A stretch of DNA of 64,000 nucleotides, from contig NZ_CP165628.1 in the NCBI RefSeq assembly GCF_041200025.1, positions 4,402,001-4,466,000 of the forward strand, read 5' to 3'. The DNA comes from Rouxiella sp. WC2420. GTDB taxonomy: Bacteria > Pseudomonadota > Gammaproteobacteria > Enterobacterales > Enterobacteriaceae. This document shows positions 10,439 to 19,485 of the stretch, one piece after another (the stretch's first letter is position 1; the number at the start of each line of letters is the position of its first letter). Both the position numbers and the translations under genes were made by a program. The notes beneath the pieces were generated by a model, which saw nothing but the letters and a program-made list of their open reading frames with translations, was not told the DNA's origin and ran no database searches.

Positions 10439-10987
10439 TCAAAAACCAGGATCCCAATCTACTTCGATAATACGAGTAGTGAGATCGACTTTCTTGATAA
10501 CCTGCCCATCGAGGAACGGAATCAACCGCTCCTTGATGCCAAATGCATCTTTCAGGTTTGCTTTAACTACCATGACGTCGTTAGAACCGGTTTCCATCAT
10601 ATCGATGACTTTACCCAGTTCGTATCCGTTGGAGGCTACTACCTGGCAACCGAACAGGTCTTTCCAGTAGTAATCACCATCGCCGAGGTCTGGCAGCTGG
10701 CTTGAATCTACAACAATCTCGCGATTAGTCAGAAGATTAGCCGCATCCCGATCTTCAACGCCTTTGACTTTGATGATCAGGTCCTGATTGTGGCGCTTCC
10801 AGCTTTCCAGCTCTACAGCTTGCCACTTACCTGCCTGCTGGATAAACCACGGCTGGTATTCGAAAATGCTTTCAGCGTCTTCGGTGGATGAAAACACTCT
10901 GAGCCAACCGCGAATACCGTAAGTTGAGCCCATTTTACCGAGAACTATCGGTTCTTCAGGCGTCACTGGATTGAGTTGCTTGCTCAT
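10439..10987 (-). CDS. rimM: 16S rRNA processing/30S maturation factor RimM
   Basis: RimM helps assemble the 30S head by binding S19 and the 16S rRNA. The 182-residue product has the N-terminal RimM domain ([18 protein letters not shown]) and the C-terminal PRC-barrel ([11 protein letters not shown] to [17 protein letters not shown]). ATG 10987 (MSKQLNP) was chosen over the in-frame start at 10996 because it gives exactly the E. coli length and N-terminal sequence. It is the second gene of the operon, 18 bp after rpsP. Confidence 0.97.
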   Translation of the reverse strand: MSKQLNPVTPEEPIVLGKMGSTYGIRGWLRVFSSTEDAESIFEYQPWFIQQAGKWQAVELESWKRHNQDLIIKVKGVEDRDAANLLTNREIVVDSSQLPDLGDGDYYWKDLFGCQVVASNGYELGKVIDMMETGSNDVMVVKANLKDAFGIKERLIPFLDGQVIKKVDLTTRIIEVDWDPGF

Positions 10988-11005
10988 TGTCACCACCGCG
11001 ACGGA

Positions 11006-11254
11006 TTAAGCTGCTTTCTTAGCGTCTTTGATCAGCGTAGCAACGCGATCAGAAACGGTTGCACCCAGATCTTGCCAGTGAGCAATACGATCCAGGTCCA
11101 GACGCAGTGCTTCAGCCTGGCCAGAAGCCAATGGGTTGAAGAAGCCTACGCGCTCGATGAAGCGACCATCACGAGCATTGCGGCTGTCGGTCACTACTAC
11201 TTGATAGAACGGACGCTTTTTTGCGCCGCCACGTGCCAAACGAATTGTTACCAT
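11006..11254 (-). CDS. rpsP: 30S ribosomal protein S16 (bS16)
   Basis: S16 is a small-subunit assembly protein. The 82-residue product is full length: [39 protein letters not shown] and [12 protein letters not shown] are the family blocks. It is first gene of the rpsP-rimM-trmD-rplS operon, preceded by a hairpin and a promoter with a GC-rich start region. Confidence 0.98.
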   Translation of the reverse strand: MVTIRLARGGAKKRPFYQVVVTDSRNARDGRFIERVGFFNPLASGQAEALRLDLDRIAHWQDLGATVSDRVATLIKDAKKAA

Positions 11255-11278
11255 AACATCCTCTTTAGTGAATAAAAC

Positions 11279-11310
11279 AACCAGACCCCATCGGGGAACG
11301 GGGTCTGGTT
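11279..11310 (-). terminator. Strong hairpin between ffh and rpsP
   Basis: AACCAGACCCC and GGGGTCTGGTT form a perfect 11-bp stem around a 10-base loop, followed on the minus strand by TTGTTTTATTC. It lies downstream of the predicted rpsP promoter, so it would be in the rpsP leader transcript, and it may also end ffh transcripts. Which role dominates cannot be told from sequence. Confidence 0.6.
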
Positions 11311-11330
11311 GCTATATAAAAAGCCCGAAA

Positions 11331-11358
11331 ATTTTACTCATTTTGGCGCAAAAAGCAA
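11331..11358 (-). promoter_or_regulatory. Probable rpsP operon promoter
   Basis: On the minus strand TTGCTT (11358-11353), a 16-bp spacer and TAAAAT (11336-11331) are followed by CGGGC near the expected start. A GC-rich discriminator is typical of stringently controlled ribosomal promoters. It is about 75 bp upstream of rpsP. Confidence 0.55.
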
Positions 11359-11435
11359 TCGAAAGCGTAGATAAGCTCAAACTACTTTTGGCCAGCGGCT
11401 AATTCGCGGTACTTATTATCATGTTGAACAGCGTC

Positions 11436-12797
11436 TTAACGGCCAGGGAAACCTGGTGGCATCATACCTTTCATGCCACGCAGCATTTTAGCCATGCCGC
11501 CGTTCTTCATTTTTTTCATCATGCGCTGCATGTCGTCAAACTGCTTGAGCAGTCGGTTGACGTCTTGCACCTGCATTCCGGCACCCAGCGCGATACGGCG
11601 CTTGCGGGAACCCTTGATGATTTCAGGCTTGGCGCGCTCTTTGATAGTCATCGAGTTGATGATTGCTTCCATGCGCACCAGAACTTTGTCGTCCATCTGA
11701 GACTTGACGTTGTCAGGCAGTTGACCCATGCCCGGTAGCTTGCCCATCATGCTCGCCATACCGCCCATATTACGCATCTGCTTGAGCTGATCGAGGAAGT
11801 CGGTGAGGTCAAAACCGTCGCCCTTCTTCATCTTGTTGGCCAGCTTCTCGGCCTGTGCGCGGTCTACCTTGCTTTCGATATCTTCAATCAGGGAAAGCAC
11901 GTCGCCCATCCCCAGAATACGTGAAGCCACGCGGTCCGGATGGAAAGGCTCAAGAGCATCGATTTTTTCACCCATGCCCAGGAATTTAATAGGTTTGCCC
12001 GTGATATGACGAATAGACAATGCCGCACCACCGCGCGCATCGCCGTCTACTTTTGTCAGAATCACACCGGTTAGCGGCAGCGCTTCGTTAAAGGCTTTTG
12101 CAGTATTGGCCGCATCCTGACCGGTCATGGCATCGACTACAAACAGCGTTTCAACCGGCTTGATAGCCGCGTGAACCTGCTTGATTTCGTCCATCATCGC
12201 TTCGTCAACGTGCAAACGGCCGGCGGTATCCACCAGCAGCACATCAAAGAACTTCAGTTTCGCGTGCTGCAACGCAGCGTTAACGATATCAATAGGCTTC
12301 TGGCTGGCATCGGAGGCGAAAAACTCAACCCCAACCTGCTCGGCCAAGGTTTCCAGCTGTTTAATCGCCGCAGGACGGTAAACGTCGGCAGAGACGACCA
12401 AAACTTTTTTCTTGCGTTTTTCTCGCAGGAATTTCGCAAGCTTGGCAACGCTGGTGGTTTTACCCGCACCCTGCAAACCGGCCATTAACACCACTGCTGG
12501 CGGTTGCGCGGCAAGGTTAAGCTCGGAATTCGCCTCGCCCATCGCTGTAACCAGCTCTTTCTGGACGATTTTTATGAATTCTTGACCCGGTGTAAGGCTC
12601 TTGTTGACTTCAGTGCCAACCGACGCTTCTTTCACACGGTTGATGAAGTCGCGCACTACCGGCAGGGCAACGTCAGCCTCCAGCAACGCCATGCGAACTT
12701 CACGCAGGGTTTCTTTTACATTTTCTTCGGTCAGCCGCCCACGGCCGCTGATATTGCGCAGTGTGCGCGACAATCGATCGGTTAAATTATCAAACAT
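11436..12797 (-). CDS. ffh: Signal recognition particle GTPase Ffh (SRP54)
   Basis: Ffh with 4.5S RNA binds signal sequences of nascent inner-membrane proteins and docks at FtsY. The 453-residue protein contains the N helical bundle, the G domain with AGLQGAGKTTSVAKLA (near residue 105), VDTAGRLHVD and TKVDGDARGGAALS, then the Met-rich M domain (about 300-435, with MRNMGGMASMMGKLPGMGQ and MQRMMKKMKNGGM) that binds RNA and signal peptides. Length equals E. coli Ffh. It is divergent from ypjD across 179 bp in which I see no clear terminator or RNA. Confidence 0.98.
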   Translation of the reverse strand: MFDNLTDRLSRTLRNISGRGRLTEENVKETLREVRMALLEADVALPVVRDFINRVKEASVGTEVNKSLTPGQEFIKIVQKELVTAMGEANSELNLAAQPPAVVLMAGLQGAGKTTSVAKLAKFLREKRKKKVLVVSADVYRPAAIKQLETLAEQVGVEFFASDASQKPIDIVNAALQHAKLKFFDVLLVDTAGRLHVDEAMMDEIKQVHAAIKPVETLFVVDAMTGQDAANTAKAFNEALPLTGVILTKVDGDARGGAALSIRHITGKPIKFLGMGEKIDALEPFHPDRVASRILGMGDVLSLIEDIESKVDRAQAEKLANKMKKGDGFDLTDFLDQLKQMRNMGGMASMMGKLPGMGQLPDNVKSQMDDKVLVRMEAIINSMTIKERAKPEIIKGSRKRRIALGAGMQVQDVNRLLKQFDDMQRMMKKMKNGGMAKMLRGMKGMMPPGFPGR

Positions 12798-12976
12798 CGT
12801 CTCTTGCTCAACGTAATGACAGGCCGCCTTTGCGACACAATTGCGGGATTATAACACGAGATGTCCGCACAATCTCTGCCCGATATATAAAGGTAAAATC
12901 AGGAGAGTTGTTGGAGCACGACGCAGGGGACGCTATACTGGCTTTCTCATTCATTTTTCAACGCAAATGACACAAT

Positions 12977-13768
12977 ATGCCAGCTTTCGCTCTTGTCGCC
13001 ATGATCGCCTATTTGTTAAGCCTTTCATTGATCATTCCCAGCCTGATCCGCAAGAATGGCACCTATCGGCGCATTGCGTTACTTTCAGCTGTGGTTGCTC
13101 TGGTTTGCCACGCGATAACCCTTGAGCAACGGGTGTTTGACGTCAGTACCGGGCAAAATCTCAGTCTGGTCAATATTGGTTCGATAGTCAGCCTGATCAT
13201 TTGTACCGTGATGACCATTGTCGCATCGCGCAGCCGCGGCTGGTTTATTTTGCCGATCGTTTACTGCTTTGCATTAATCAATCTGGCACTGGTTGCCTTT
13301 TTGCCGGGCGAGTTCATCACCCATCTTGAAGCCAGCAAAGGGCTGTTGGTACACATAGGTCTGGCGCTGTTTTCTTATGCGACACTTATCATCGCGGCAC
13401 TTTATGCCTTGCAATTGGCCTGGCTTGATTACCAGCTGAAAAACAAAAAACTGTCTTTCTCTGCGGATATGCCTCCTTTGATGAGCATCGAACGCAAGCT
13501 GTTCCACATTACTCAGGGCGGCGTTATCTTGCTTACCCTGACGCTTTGTACCGGCCTGCTGTACATGGAAAACCTGTTCAGCCGTGAAAATATCGACAAA
13601 GCCGTGTTATCAATTCTAGCCTGGCTGGTTTATATCGTTCTGCTGTGGGGACACTACCACGAAGGCTGGCGCGGTCGCCGCGTGGTGTGGTTTAGCATGG
13701 CAGGTGCCATCTTGCTGACCCTGGCTTATTTTGGCAGCCGTCTGATCCAGCAATTCACGACGCATTAA
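12977..13768 (+). CDS. ypjD: Inner-membrane CcsA-like protein YpjD
   Basis: YpjD (also called CorE) is an integral membrane protein of the cytochrome c assembly protein (CcsA/HemX-like) family, reported to affect Mg/Co transport with CorB and CorC in Salmonella-type bacteria. The 263-residue translation is mostly hydrophobic, with about eight predicted transmembrane segments (for example residues 4-20, 35-50, 64-82, 90-110, 125-150, 178-198, 210-228, 238-258). It is the first gene of a ypjD-corB pair. Biochemical function is not established from sequence. Confidence 0.9.
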   Translation: MPAFALVAMIAYLLSLSLIIPSLIRKNGTYRRIALLSAVVALVCHAITLEQRVFDVSTGQNLSLVNIGSIVSLIICTVMTIVASRSRGWFILPIVYCFALINLALVAFLPGEFITHLEASKGLLVHIGLALFSYATLIIAALYALQLAWLDYQLKNKKLSFSADMPPLMSIERKLFHITQGGVILLTLTLCTGLLYMENLFSRENIDKAVLSILAWLVYIVLLWGHYHEGWRGRRVVWFSMAGAILLTLAYFGSRLIQQFTTH

Positions 13769-13852
13769 TCTCAAGAATCGGTATCCTCTGCACTCGTGGG
13801 TTGATACCGTTATTCACCAAAGCAGCATTTTTAATCTATAAGGAATTACCCG

Positions 13853-15139
13853 TTGGAGCACGTCTCTACAACTACCCTCATTATCATCCTGGTTGTCATG
13901 GTGGTAGTTTCCGGCTATTTTTCGGCCTCCGAAACCGGAATGATGACCCTCAACCGCTATCGTTTGCGCCATCTCGCCAAGCAGGGCAATCGCGCAGCAC
14001 GCCGCGTGGAGAAGCTGCTCAAGCGTCCCGATCAGCTAATCAGCCTGGTGCTGATTGGCAATAATCTGGTTAACATTCTTGCCTCTGCGCTTGCAACTAT
14101 CGTGGGCATGCGCCTTTATGGCGATGCAGGTGTGGCGATCGCTACCGGTATCCTGACCTTTGTGGTTCTGCTGTTCGCCGAAGTGTTGCCTAAAACCTAT
14201 GCTGCGCTCCACCCTGAGCGCGTGGCTTTTCCCAGCAGCGTGCTGTTGCGCCCGTTACAAACCATCATGATGCCGCTGGTGTGGCTGCTTAACAGCCTGT
14301 CGAAGATCCTGATGCGCATGTTTGGTATCCAAACCAACGTCGGTATCAGCGACGCGGTGAGCAAAGAAGAGCTGCGCACGATTGTTAACGAGTCACGCTC
14401 GCAGATTTCCCGTCGCAATCAGGACATGCTGCTGTCTGTACTGGATCTCGAAAAAGTCTCCGTTGATGACATCATGGTGCCGCGTAATGAAATCGTTGGT
14501 ATCGATATCAACGATGACTGGAAATCGATTATTCGTCAGCTGACTCACTCCCCGCATGGCCGCATCGTGCTTTATCGGAGTTCGCTCGATGATGCGATTG
14601 GCATGCTGCGACTGCGCGAGGCCTATCGCCTGATGACGGAAAAGCGTGAGTTCACCAAAGAGAATCTGCTGCGCGCTGCCGACGAGATTTACTATATTCC
14701 GGAAGGTACGCCGCTGAATATTCAGTTGGTAAAGTTCCAGCGTAACAAGAAGAAAGTCGGGATTGTGGTCGATGAATACGGCGATATTCAGGGCTTGGTA
14801 ACGGTTGAAGACATTCTTGAAGAGATCGTCGGGGACTTTACAACCTCGATGTCTCCTACGCTTGCAGAAGAAGTCACGCCGCAGAGCGACGGTACCGTGC
14901 TGATTGAAGGCAGCGCCAACGTGCGCGAACTTAACAAGGCCTTCAACTGGAACCTCCCTACCGACGGACCGCGCACAATTAACGGCATGCTGCTTGAAGT
15001 GCTGGAAGACATTCCGAAGATTGGCGTTAGCCTGCGCATTGAAAGCTACGAGGTCGAGATACTCGACGTGCAGGACAACATGATCAAACAGGTTAAAGTC
15101 AGGCCGTTGAAAACGTTGCGTAGCAATAAAGATCATTAA
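13853..15139 (+). CDS. corB: CNNM/CBS-domain Mg-transport-related protein CorB (YfjD)
   Basis: CorB belongs to the CNNM/CorC family implicated in Mg2+ or Co2+ efflux at the inner membrane. The 428-residue protein has an N-terminal DUF21/CNNM membrane domain (about residues 1-190, four hydrophobic stretches, with YFSASETGMM and LVLIGNNLVNI), a CBS pair (about 205-330, with VDDIMVPRNEIVGID and GLVTVEDILEEIVGDF) and the C-terminal CorC_HlyC domain. The start is TTG 13853, preceded by AAGGAATT, matching the family N terminus MEHVSTTTLI. Length equals the E. coli protein. Confidence 0.93.
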   Translation: MEHVSTTTLIIILVVMVVVSGYFSASETGMMTLNRYRLRHLAKQGNRAARRVEKLLKRPDQLISLVLIGNNLVNILASALATIVGMRLYGDAGVAIATGILTFVVLLFAEVLPKTYAALHPERVAFPSSVLLRPLQTIMMPLVWLLNSLSKILMRMFGIQTNVGISDAVSKEELRTIVNESRSQISRRNQDMLLSVLDLEKVSVDDIMVPRNEIVGIDINDDWKSIIRQLTHSPHGRIVLYRSSLDDAIGMLRLREAYRLMTEKREFTKENLLRAADEIYYIPEGTPLNIQLVKFQRNKKKVGIVVDEYGDIQGLVTVEDILEEIVGDFTTSMSPTLAEEVTPQSDGTVLIEGSANVRELNKAFNWNLPTDGPRTINGMLLEVLEDIPKIGVSLRIESYEVEILDVQDNMIKQVKVRPLKTLRSNKDH

Positions 15140-15182
15140 AAGGCCAGGATAGGTAACTGCCTATCCAAGACCAACGGCCAAT

Positions 15183-15217
15183 AAAAAAGACGCGATAATC
15201 AATCATCGCGTCTTTTT
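15183..15217. terminator. Bidirectional terminator between corB and luxS
   Basis: AAAAAAGACGCGAT pairs with ATCGCGTCTTTTTT around an 8-base loop. A and T runs flank both sides, serving the converging corB and luxS. Confidence 0.9.
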
Positions 15218-15269
15218 TTATGCCGTTAACCTGTCGGTTAACGTGCTAGTGAAGCTAAAACTGCTATTG

Positions 15270-15785
15270 CTAGATGTGCAGTTCAGTCAGTTTTTCAGGT
15301 GGCAGCGCCAGCTCATCGTTGTGGTTAACGCCAATTTCGCTATCAACGATGTGCTGAGCGATTTCCTGAGCTTCTTTCAATGAGTGCATATCGCAAGTAC
15401 CACATTGATAGATGTTCAGCTCAGGAATTTGATTCTGATCTTTAACTTTCAGAATGTCAGCCATCGCCGATTTCCAGGAACTGGCAACCAGCTTCTCATC
15501 AGGCACACCGATCAGGCTCATGTAGAAACCGGTACGGCAACCCATTGGAGAAATATCGATAATCTCAACGCCGTTACCATTCAAGTGGTTACGCATAAAA
15601 CCAGCAAACAGGTGCTCAAGAGTATGAGTACCGCGCTCGGTCATCACTTCAATGTTCGGGCGGCAAAAGCGCAGATCGAACACGGTGATGGTGTCCCCAT
15701 TAGGGGTTTTCATGGTTTTAGCAACGCGAACAGCAGGGGCGGCCATTCGAGTATGGTCTACGGTAAAGCTATCCAACAGTGGCAT
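15270..15785 (-). CDS. luxS: S-ribosylhomocysteine lyase (AI-2 synthase)
   Basis: LuxS cleaves S-ribosylhomocysteine to homocysteine and DPD, the precursor of autoinducer-2, in the activated methyl cycle. The 171-residue protein has the metal-binding motif HTLEH and the Cys of [10 protein letters not shown], the catalytic Cys of DLRFCRPN, and [12 protein letters not shown] 15785 is preceded by AGGAGAGG, and gives the family length; the in-frame upstream start at 15794 lies between that ribosome-binding site and the ATG. MicA is encoded divergently just upstream, as in E. coli. Confidence 0.98.
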   Translation of the reverse strand: MPLLDSFTVDHTRMAAPAVRVAKTMKTPNGDTITVFDLRFCRPNIEVMTERGTHTLEHLFAGFMRNHLNGNGVEIIDISPMGCRTGFYMSLIGVPDEKLVASSWKSAMADILKVKDQNQIPELNIYQCGTCDMHSLKEAQEIAQHIVDSEIGVNHNDELALPPEKLTELHI

Positions 15786-15829
15786 AATCGTCACCTCTCC
15801 TAAAAAAAATTATTTTTTTATCGAACTCA

Positions 15830-15858
15830 GGAAACCTTTTCCCATAACGCGAGTCTGA
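15830..15858 (+). promoter_or_regulatory. Sigma-E type promoter of micA
   Basis: GGAAACC (15830-15836), a 17-bp spacer and TCTGA (15854-15858) resemble the RpoE pattern GGAACTT...TCTGA. The MicA 5' end would be seven bases downstream. This matches the known envelope-stress control of micA. Confidence 0.7.
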
Positions 15859-15864
15859 ATATAT

Positions 15865-15940
15865 GAAAGACGCGCATTTGTTATCATCATCCCTGTAAAC
15901 AGAGATGTTTGTTTTGGCCACATTGATTGTGGCCTTTTTC
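15865..15940 (+). ncRNA. micA: MicA small RNA (SraD)
   Basis: MicA is an Hfq-dependent small RNA that represses ompA and other porin mRNAs on envelope stress. The sequence begins GAAAGACGCGCATTTGTTAT, which I recall as the conserved MicA 5' seed region, continues CATCATCCCTG...CAGAGATG, and ends in the hairpin GGCCACA-TTGA-TTGTGGCC followed by five T. It sits between divergent luxS and gshA, the known locus in Enterobacteriaceae, with a sigma-E type promoter immediately upstream. The 3' end is set by the terminator. Confidence 0.92.
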
Positions 15941-15957
15941 TTTTCTGGCACCCTGCC

Positions 15958-17514
15958 CTATTTTGCGGCGAGAGCGGCCAGATACTCATCAAAGCTTAGC
16001 TTATCATTTGCTTCAAGGGTGCGCTGACGCTCCCAGGACGCATCACGCTCATTATCCAATTGCTGCTCGCTCAGAACCTCCAACGGCTCCTCAATCAGCA
16101 TCTGACGGTATTTTTCGGCCAATTTCACACCAAGATTGCTCTCAGCTTTCATCGCCTTGAGGATGCGCGCCGAATAAGTCAGTTCAGGATTGTCGAATGC
16201 GGCAACAAGCTCATCACTGACATCTTGATATTCTTTATTGCCATTCTGAGTATCCAGAACCTCAGCCACGCGACGCAGATCGGCAAAAAGAGATTTACCG
16301 GCTTTTTCAAGCGGCTCTCTGACATCATCGCAGCCAATACCAATCGTCTGGCCCGGCTTGCGCCCTTCCAGAATCACACGATTCCAGTTTTGACGCGTGC
16401 AAAGAATCTCCTCGCTATTCATTTCCGGCGCATCCGCCAATGCACACCATATCAAAAATAGGTCGAGGAAACGTGCCTGCGAGGCATCAATGCCAATCGG
16501 GGTGAATGGGTTAATATCGAGTGAACGAACCTCGATGTACTGGATCCCACTGCGCAGCAAAGCATCTGAAGGCGTTTCGCCCGATTTAGTGACGCGTTTA
16601 GGACGAATAGGAGCATAAAGCTCGTTCTCAATCTGTAACACATTGGTGTTCAGTTGCAGATATTCTCCGTCTTTTTTCAGGCCTATCGCCGCATACTCCT
16701 CCCAGGGAGTCCGCGTGGCACGTTTAACGCCAGCGATATAAGTATCGAGATCGTTAAAAGTAATGCCCAGATTACTTTGCGATTTACTGGTATATCCCAA
16801 ATCGCTCAGGCGCAGTGAAGTCGCATAAGGCAGGTAACATAATCCGTTCTTGGTATACTCAAACGGCAGATTTGTTTCATGTCCCTTAAGGAATGAAGAG
16901 CAGATCGCCGGAGAAGCGCCGAACAAATAGGGGATAACCCAGCCAAAACGGTAATAATTGCGGATCACATTCAAGTAAGCCGCAGAGATTGCGTCTTTAC
17001 CGCTCTCGGCATCTTTTATGCCCAGGCGTGCCTGCCAAAACTCGATTGGCAGTGAGAAATTGTAATGGATGCCTGATATAGTCTGCATCACTGCACCGTA
17101 GCGGCTTTTCAGCCCTTGGCGATACAAAGTTTTCAGCTTGCCAATGTTTGAAGTTCCGTACTGAGCTAGCTCAATATCTGCGGGAGAATCTATAAAACAA
17201 GGCATGCTGAACGGCCACATTCTTTCATCGCCAAGCTCTTTGGCAACATGACGATGAATATCGCGCAAAATTTGCAACGAATGCTCAACACTGTCATCAA
17301 CCGGAGTGATGAACTCCAGAAGAGCCTCGGCGAAATCGGTGGTGATCAAGTCATGCGTCAATGCCGAACCTAAAGATTCAGGATGACCCGTGGTTGCCAG
17401 TGCGCCATTGGGGTTAACGCGCAGTGTTTCGCGCTCAATACCCCGACCAATGCCCTTCAAGGAATGAGGATGGGCTTCCAGCCAGGAAAGCGCCTGTGAT
17501 ACATCCGGGATCAA
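15958..17514 (-). CDS. gshA: Glutamate-cysteine ligase
   Basis: GshA joins Glu and Cys with ATP, the first and rate-limiting step of glutathione synthesis. The 518-residue protein has the class I GshA blocks [77 protein letters not shown] and [14 protein letters not shown]. The start codon is TTG (17514), as in E. coli, and gives the same length. yqaA, which lies just upstream of gshA in E. coli, is absent; 206 bp separate gshA from yqaB. Confidence 0.97.
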   Translation of the reverse strand: MIPDVSQALSWLEAHPHSLKGIGRGIERETLRVNPNGALATTGHPESLGSALTHDLITTDFAEALLEFITPVDDSVEHSLQILRDIHRHVAKELGDERMWPFSMPCFIDSPADIELAQYGTSNIGKLKTLYRQGLKSRYGAVMQTISGIHYNFSLPIEFWQARLGIKDAESGKDAISAAYLNVIRNYYRFGWVIPYLFGASPAICSSFLKGHETNLPFEYTKNGLCYLPYATSLRLSDLGYTSKSQSNLGITFNDLDTYIAGVKRATRTPWEEYAAIGLKKDGEYLQLNTNVLQIENELYAPIRPKRVTKSGETPSDALLRSGIQYIEVRSLDINPFTPIGIDASQARFLDLFLIWCALADAPEMNSEEILCTRQNWNRVILEGRKPGQTIGIGCDDVREPLEKAGKSLFADLRRVAEVLDTQNGNKEYQDVSDELVAAFDNPELTYSARILKAMKAESNLGVKLAEKYRQMLIEEPLEVLSEQQLDNERDASWERQRTLEANDKLSFDEYLAALAAK

Positions 17515-17720
17515 ATTGACCTCCCGCTATGAAAAAATGTTAACGCGTACGTTTTCTGAATCTGCATAGATGTGACCATCATAGATAACCGATACCAATC
17601 TAACCCCACTCCGGACCTGCCTCTCTCTTGATAGAGTATAGAGGACTCAAGATCCCGAGCATGCGTAGCCAACCTGTCAAGACGCATAACAAATCGCCAA
17701 ATACCGATAACGCGCTGAAT

Positions 17721-18299
17721 TTACAGCGTCCGAACATCAACATAGGCCATATTTGCGCGTTTGGCAGCTTCTATACCGAAATCGGCGTCTTCAAATACCA
17801 CACACTTCTCAGGCACTACGCCAATTAGCTCCGCGCAACGCAGGAAGGTGTCAGGTGCCGGCTTGTGATGTTCTACGTCATTGGCGCCAACAATCGCGTC
17901 AAAGTACTCTCGCAGCCCTAAATGACGAAGCAGAGCATCCGCCATCCAGTGTTCGCTGCCCGTGCCCACCGCCATAGGACGGCGACCGTGAAACGCCTTC
18001 ACCACCTCAATCAGCGGCAAGGGCTTAACTGTATCAAGTAACATCTCCTGTACCGCCGAGGTCTTCTCGGTGGCCAGATGATGAGGATCTAAATCAACGT
18101 TATTACTATCGATGATAGATTTTGCAATTCGCCATGTCGGCGAGCCGTTAAGAGCAACCATTGCAGCCAGGTCATACTGCAGATTGTATTTCGACAGAAC
18201 CTGATGCCAGGCTTTACGGTGCGTTGGCTCTGTATCCAATATGGTGCCGTCCATATCAAAGATCAATCCTTCGTAGCCCTCGTACAGCTTGTAATCCAT
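17721..18299 (-). CDS. yqaB: HAD-superfamily sugar phosphatase YqaB (fructose-1-phosphate phosphatase-like)
   Basis: YqaB is a soluble HAD phosphatase; the E. coli enzyme dephosphorylates fructose-1-phosphate and related sugar phosphates. The 192-residue product shows HAD motif I LIFDMDGTILDTEPTH, motif II in MAVGTGSE, Lys of HHKPAPDTF (motif III) and motif IV CVVFEDADFGIEAA. I prefer ATG 18299, with AGGCGG six bases upstream, to the in-frame GTG 18305. It lies between the tRNA operon and gshA. Substrate preference is by family only. Confidence 0.9.
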   Translation of the reverse strand: MDYKLYEGYEGLIFDMDGTILDTEPTHRKAWHQVLSKYNLQYDLAAMVALNGSPTWRIAKSIIDSNNVDLDPHHLATEKTSAVQEMLLDTVKPLPLIEVVKAFHGRRPMAVGTGSEHWMADALLRHLGLREYFDAIVGANDVEHHKPAPDTFLRCAELIGVVPEKCVVFEDADFGIEAAKRANMAYVDVRTL

Positions 18300-18447
18300 A
18301 ACCACCGCCTGCTCTTAACAATCTGGGGGAAACTACTTTATCGCAAAGATGTTGAATTGTCCCTTTTTGTCAGGTCAGACAGCACACAGGGAATAGTTGA
18401 TTTGCGAGGAAGATCGGTAAAGGAGAATTTAGCGAATAGCAGAAAGC

Positions 18448-18472
18448 AAAAAACCCGCCGAAGCGGGTTTTT
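18448..18472 (-). terminator. Terminator of the tRNA operon
   Basis: AAAAACCCGC and GCGGGTTTTT around the loop CGAA form a classical terminator on either strand. It lies about 50 bp after the last tRNA-Arg. Confidence 0.8.
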
Positions 18473-18520
18473 CTGAGCCTACAAATTTAGAATTTTCTTT
18501 ATCTGCAAACTTGGGGAATA

Positions 18521-18597
18521 TGGTGCACCCAGGAAGATTCGAACTTCCGACCGCTCGGTTCGTAGCCGAGTACTCTATCCAGCTGAGCTATGGGTGC
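18521..18597 (-). tRNA. argV: tRNA-Arg(ACG)
   Basis: The reverse complement starts GCACCCATAGCTCAGC, has the anticodon loop GGCTACGAAC (anticodon ACG), the T-loop GTTCGAATC and an encoded CCA end; 77 nt with CCA. It is the third and most distal of three identical copies; the exact paralogue name (argV/Y/Z/Q) cannot be assigned. Confidence 0.97.
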
Positions 18598-18650
18598 ATT
18601 TTGAAACTATTTTACTATCGATTGATGCGAAGAAAAAGCAGAGAGGAAAA

Positions 18651-18669
18651 TGGTGCACCCAGGAAGATT
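18651..18669 (-). repeat. 19-nt duplicate of the tRNA-Arg 3' end
   Basis: TGGTGCACCCAGGAAGATT is identical to the + strand image of the tRNA-Arg 3' terminus (acceptor 3' strand, CCA and part of the T arm). It lies between two full copies, with no matching rest of a tRNA. It resembles the tRNA 3'-end repeats (rtT type) known in the E. coli tyrT operon, or it is the remnant of a lost fourth tRNA. Confidence 0.85.
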
Positions 18670-18787
18670 ATTCGACTTACGCCTCACCCTTACGGGTCGT
18701 TGCCAAGGCAACGTTATCATCCTTTGTGCTTCCATTTAACATTGCATCACCATTTCAAGTTTCCTTTGATGGCAGCAAGTCGTTAAA

Positions 18788-18864
18788 TGGTGCACCCAGG
18801 AAGATTCGAACTTCCGACCGCTCGGTTCGTAGCCGAGTACTCTATCCAGCTGAGCTATGGGTGC
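18788..18864 (-). tRNA. tRNA-Arg(ACG)
   Basis: Identical in all 77 positions to the copy at 18521-18597, anticodon ACG, encoded CCA. It is the middle copy of the operon. The A34 of ACG is expected to be converted to inosine by TadA to read CGU, CGC and CGA. Confidence 0.97.
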
Positions 18865-18981
18865 ATATCACTTCTTTAATTGCAGTTCTTTACAGCAGAG
18901 TTACTTTAACCACTTTCACATTCTACCAAATTCGGCCCTGATGCTCACTTGATTGCAAATCAATATACATCACAGAAAGAA

Positions 18982-19058
18982 TGGTGCACCCAGGAAGATT
19001 CGAACTTCCGACCGCTCGGTTCGTAGCCGAGTACTCTATCCAGCTGAGCTATGGGTGC
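18982..19058 (-). tRNA. tRNA-Arg(ACG)
   Basis: Identical to the other two tRNA-Arg copies, 77 nt with encoded CCA. It is the copy nearest tRNA-Ser, eight bases away, so the two are surely processed from one transcript. Confidence 0.97.
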
Positions 19059-19066
19059 ATCTTAAA

Positions 19067-19159
19067 TGGCGGTGAGGCGGGGATTCGAACCCCGGATGCA
19101 GCTTTTGACCGCATACTCCCTTAGCAGGGGAGCGCCTTCAGCCTCTCGGCCACCTCACC
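19067..19159 (-). tRNA. serV: tRNA-Ser(GCT)
   Basis: A class II tRNA of 93 nt. The reverse complement begins GGTGAGGTGGCCGAGAGGC, has the anticodon loop CTGCTAA (anticodon GCT, reads AGC and AGU), a long variable arm, GTTCGAATCC and an encoded CCA. It is first in the serV-arg operon, as in E. coli. Confidence 0.97.
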
Positions 19160-19222
19160 ATACGCTTCTTTCGAATTGTGCTGAATAACTTTGTTTAAGC
19201 TCATCGGCACTGCGTGGCGCAC

Positions 19223-19250
19223 ATATTACTTTCCCGCACTTATAAGTCAA
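19223..19250 (-). promoter_or_regulatory. Promoter of the serV-argV-type tRNA operon
   Basis: On the minus strand TTGACT (19250-19245), a 16-bp spacer and TAATAT (19228-19223) are followed by the GC-rich stretch GTGCGCCACGC, a stringent-type discriminator. It lies about 64 bp upstream of tRNA-Ser. The rest of 19160-19485, between this tRNA gene and csrA, shows only an imperfect hairpin at about 19450-19485 just downstream of csrA. Confidence 0.75.
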
Positions 19251-19485
19251 ACCCTTTTTTCCCAAGAATCGCCTGTTTGGACAATTCCCACTCAACCTGA
19301 GCAGATTACCGGCAAAATAATAGCTATAAAGGGCAAAAACCAATGTTTAATCAGTAAAAAGAGTTGCGTGAAGAATGACAGAAGGGAAAAAAGTTTTTGA
19401 AGAATAGAGACAAAACGAGAAGGTAACACGTAAAACCGTGCTGAAGTTTCATCAGCGCCTCGCCAAAGACGAGACGCCTGATAAA

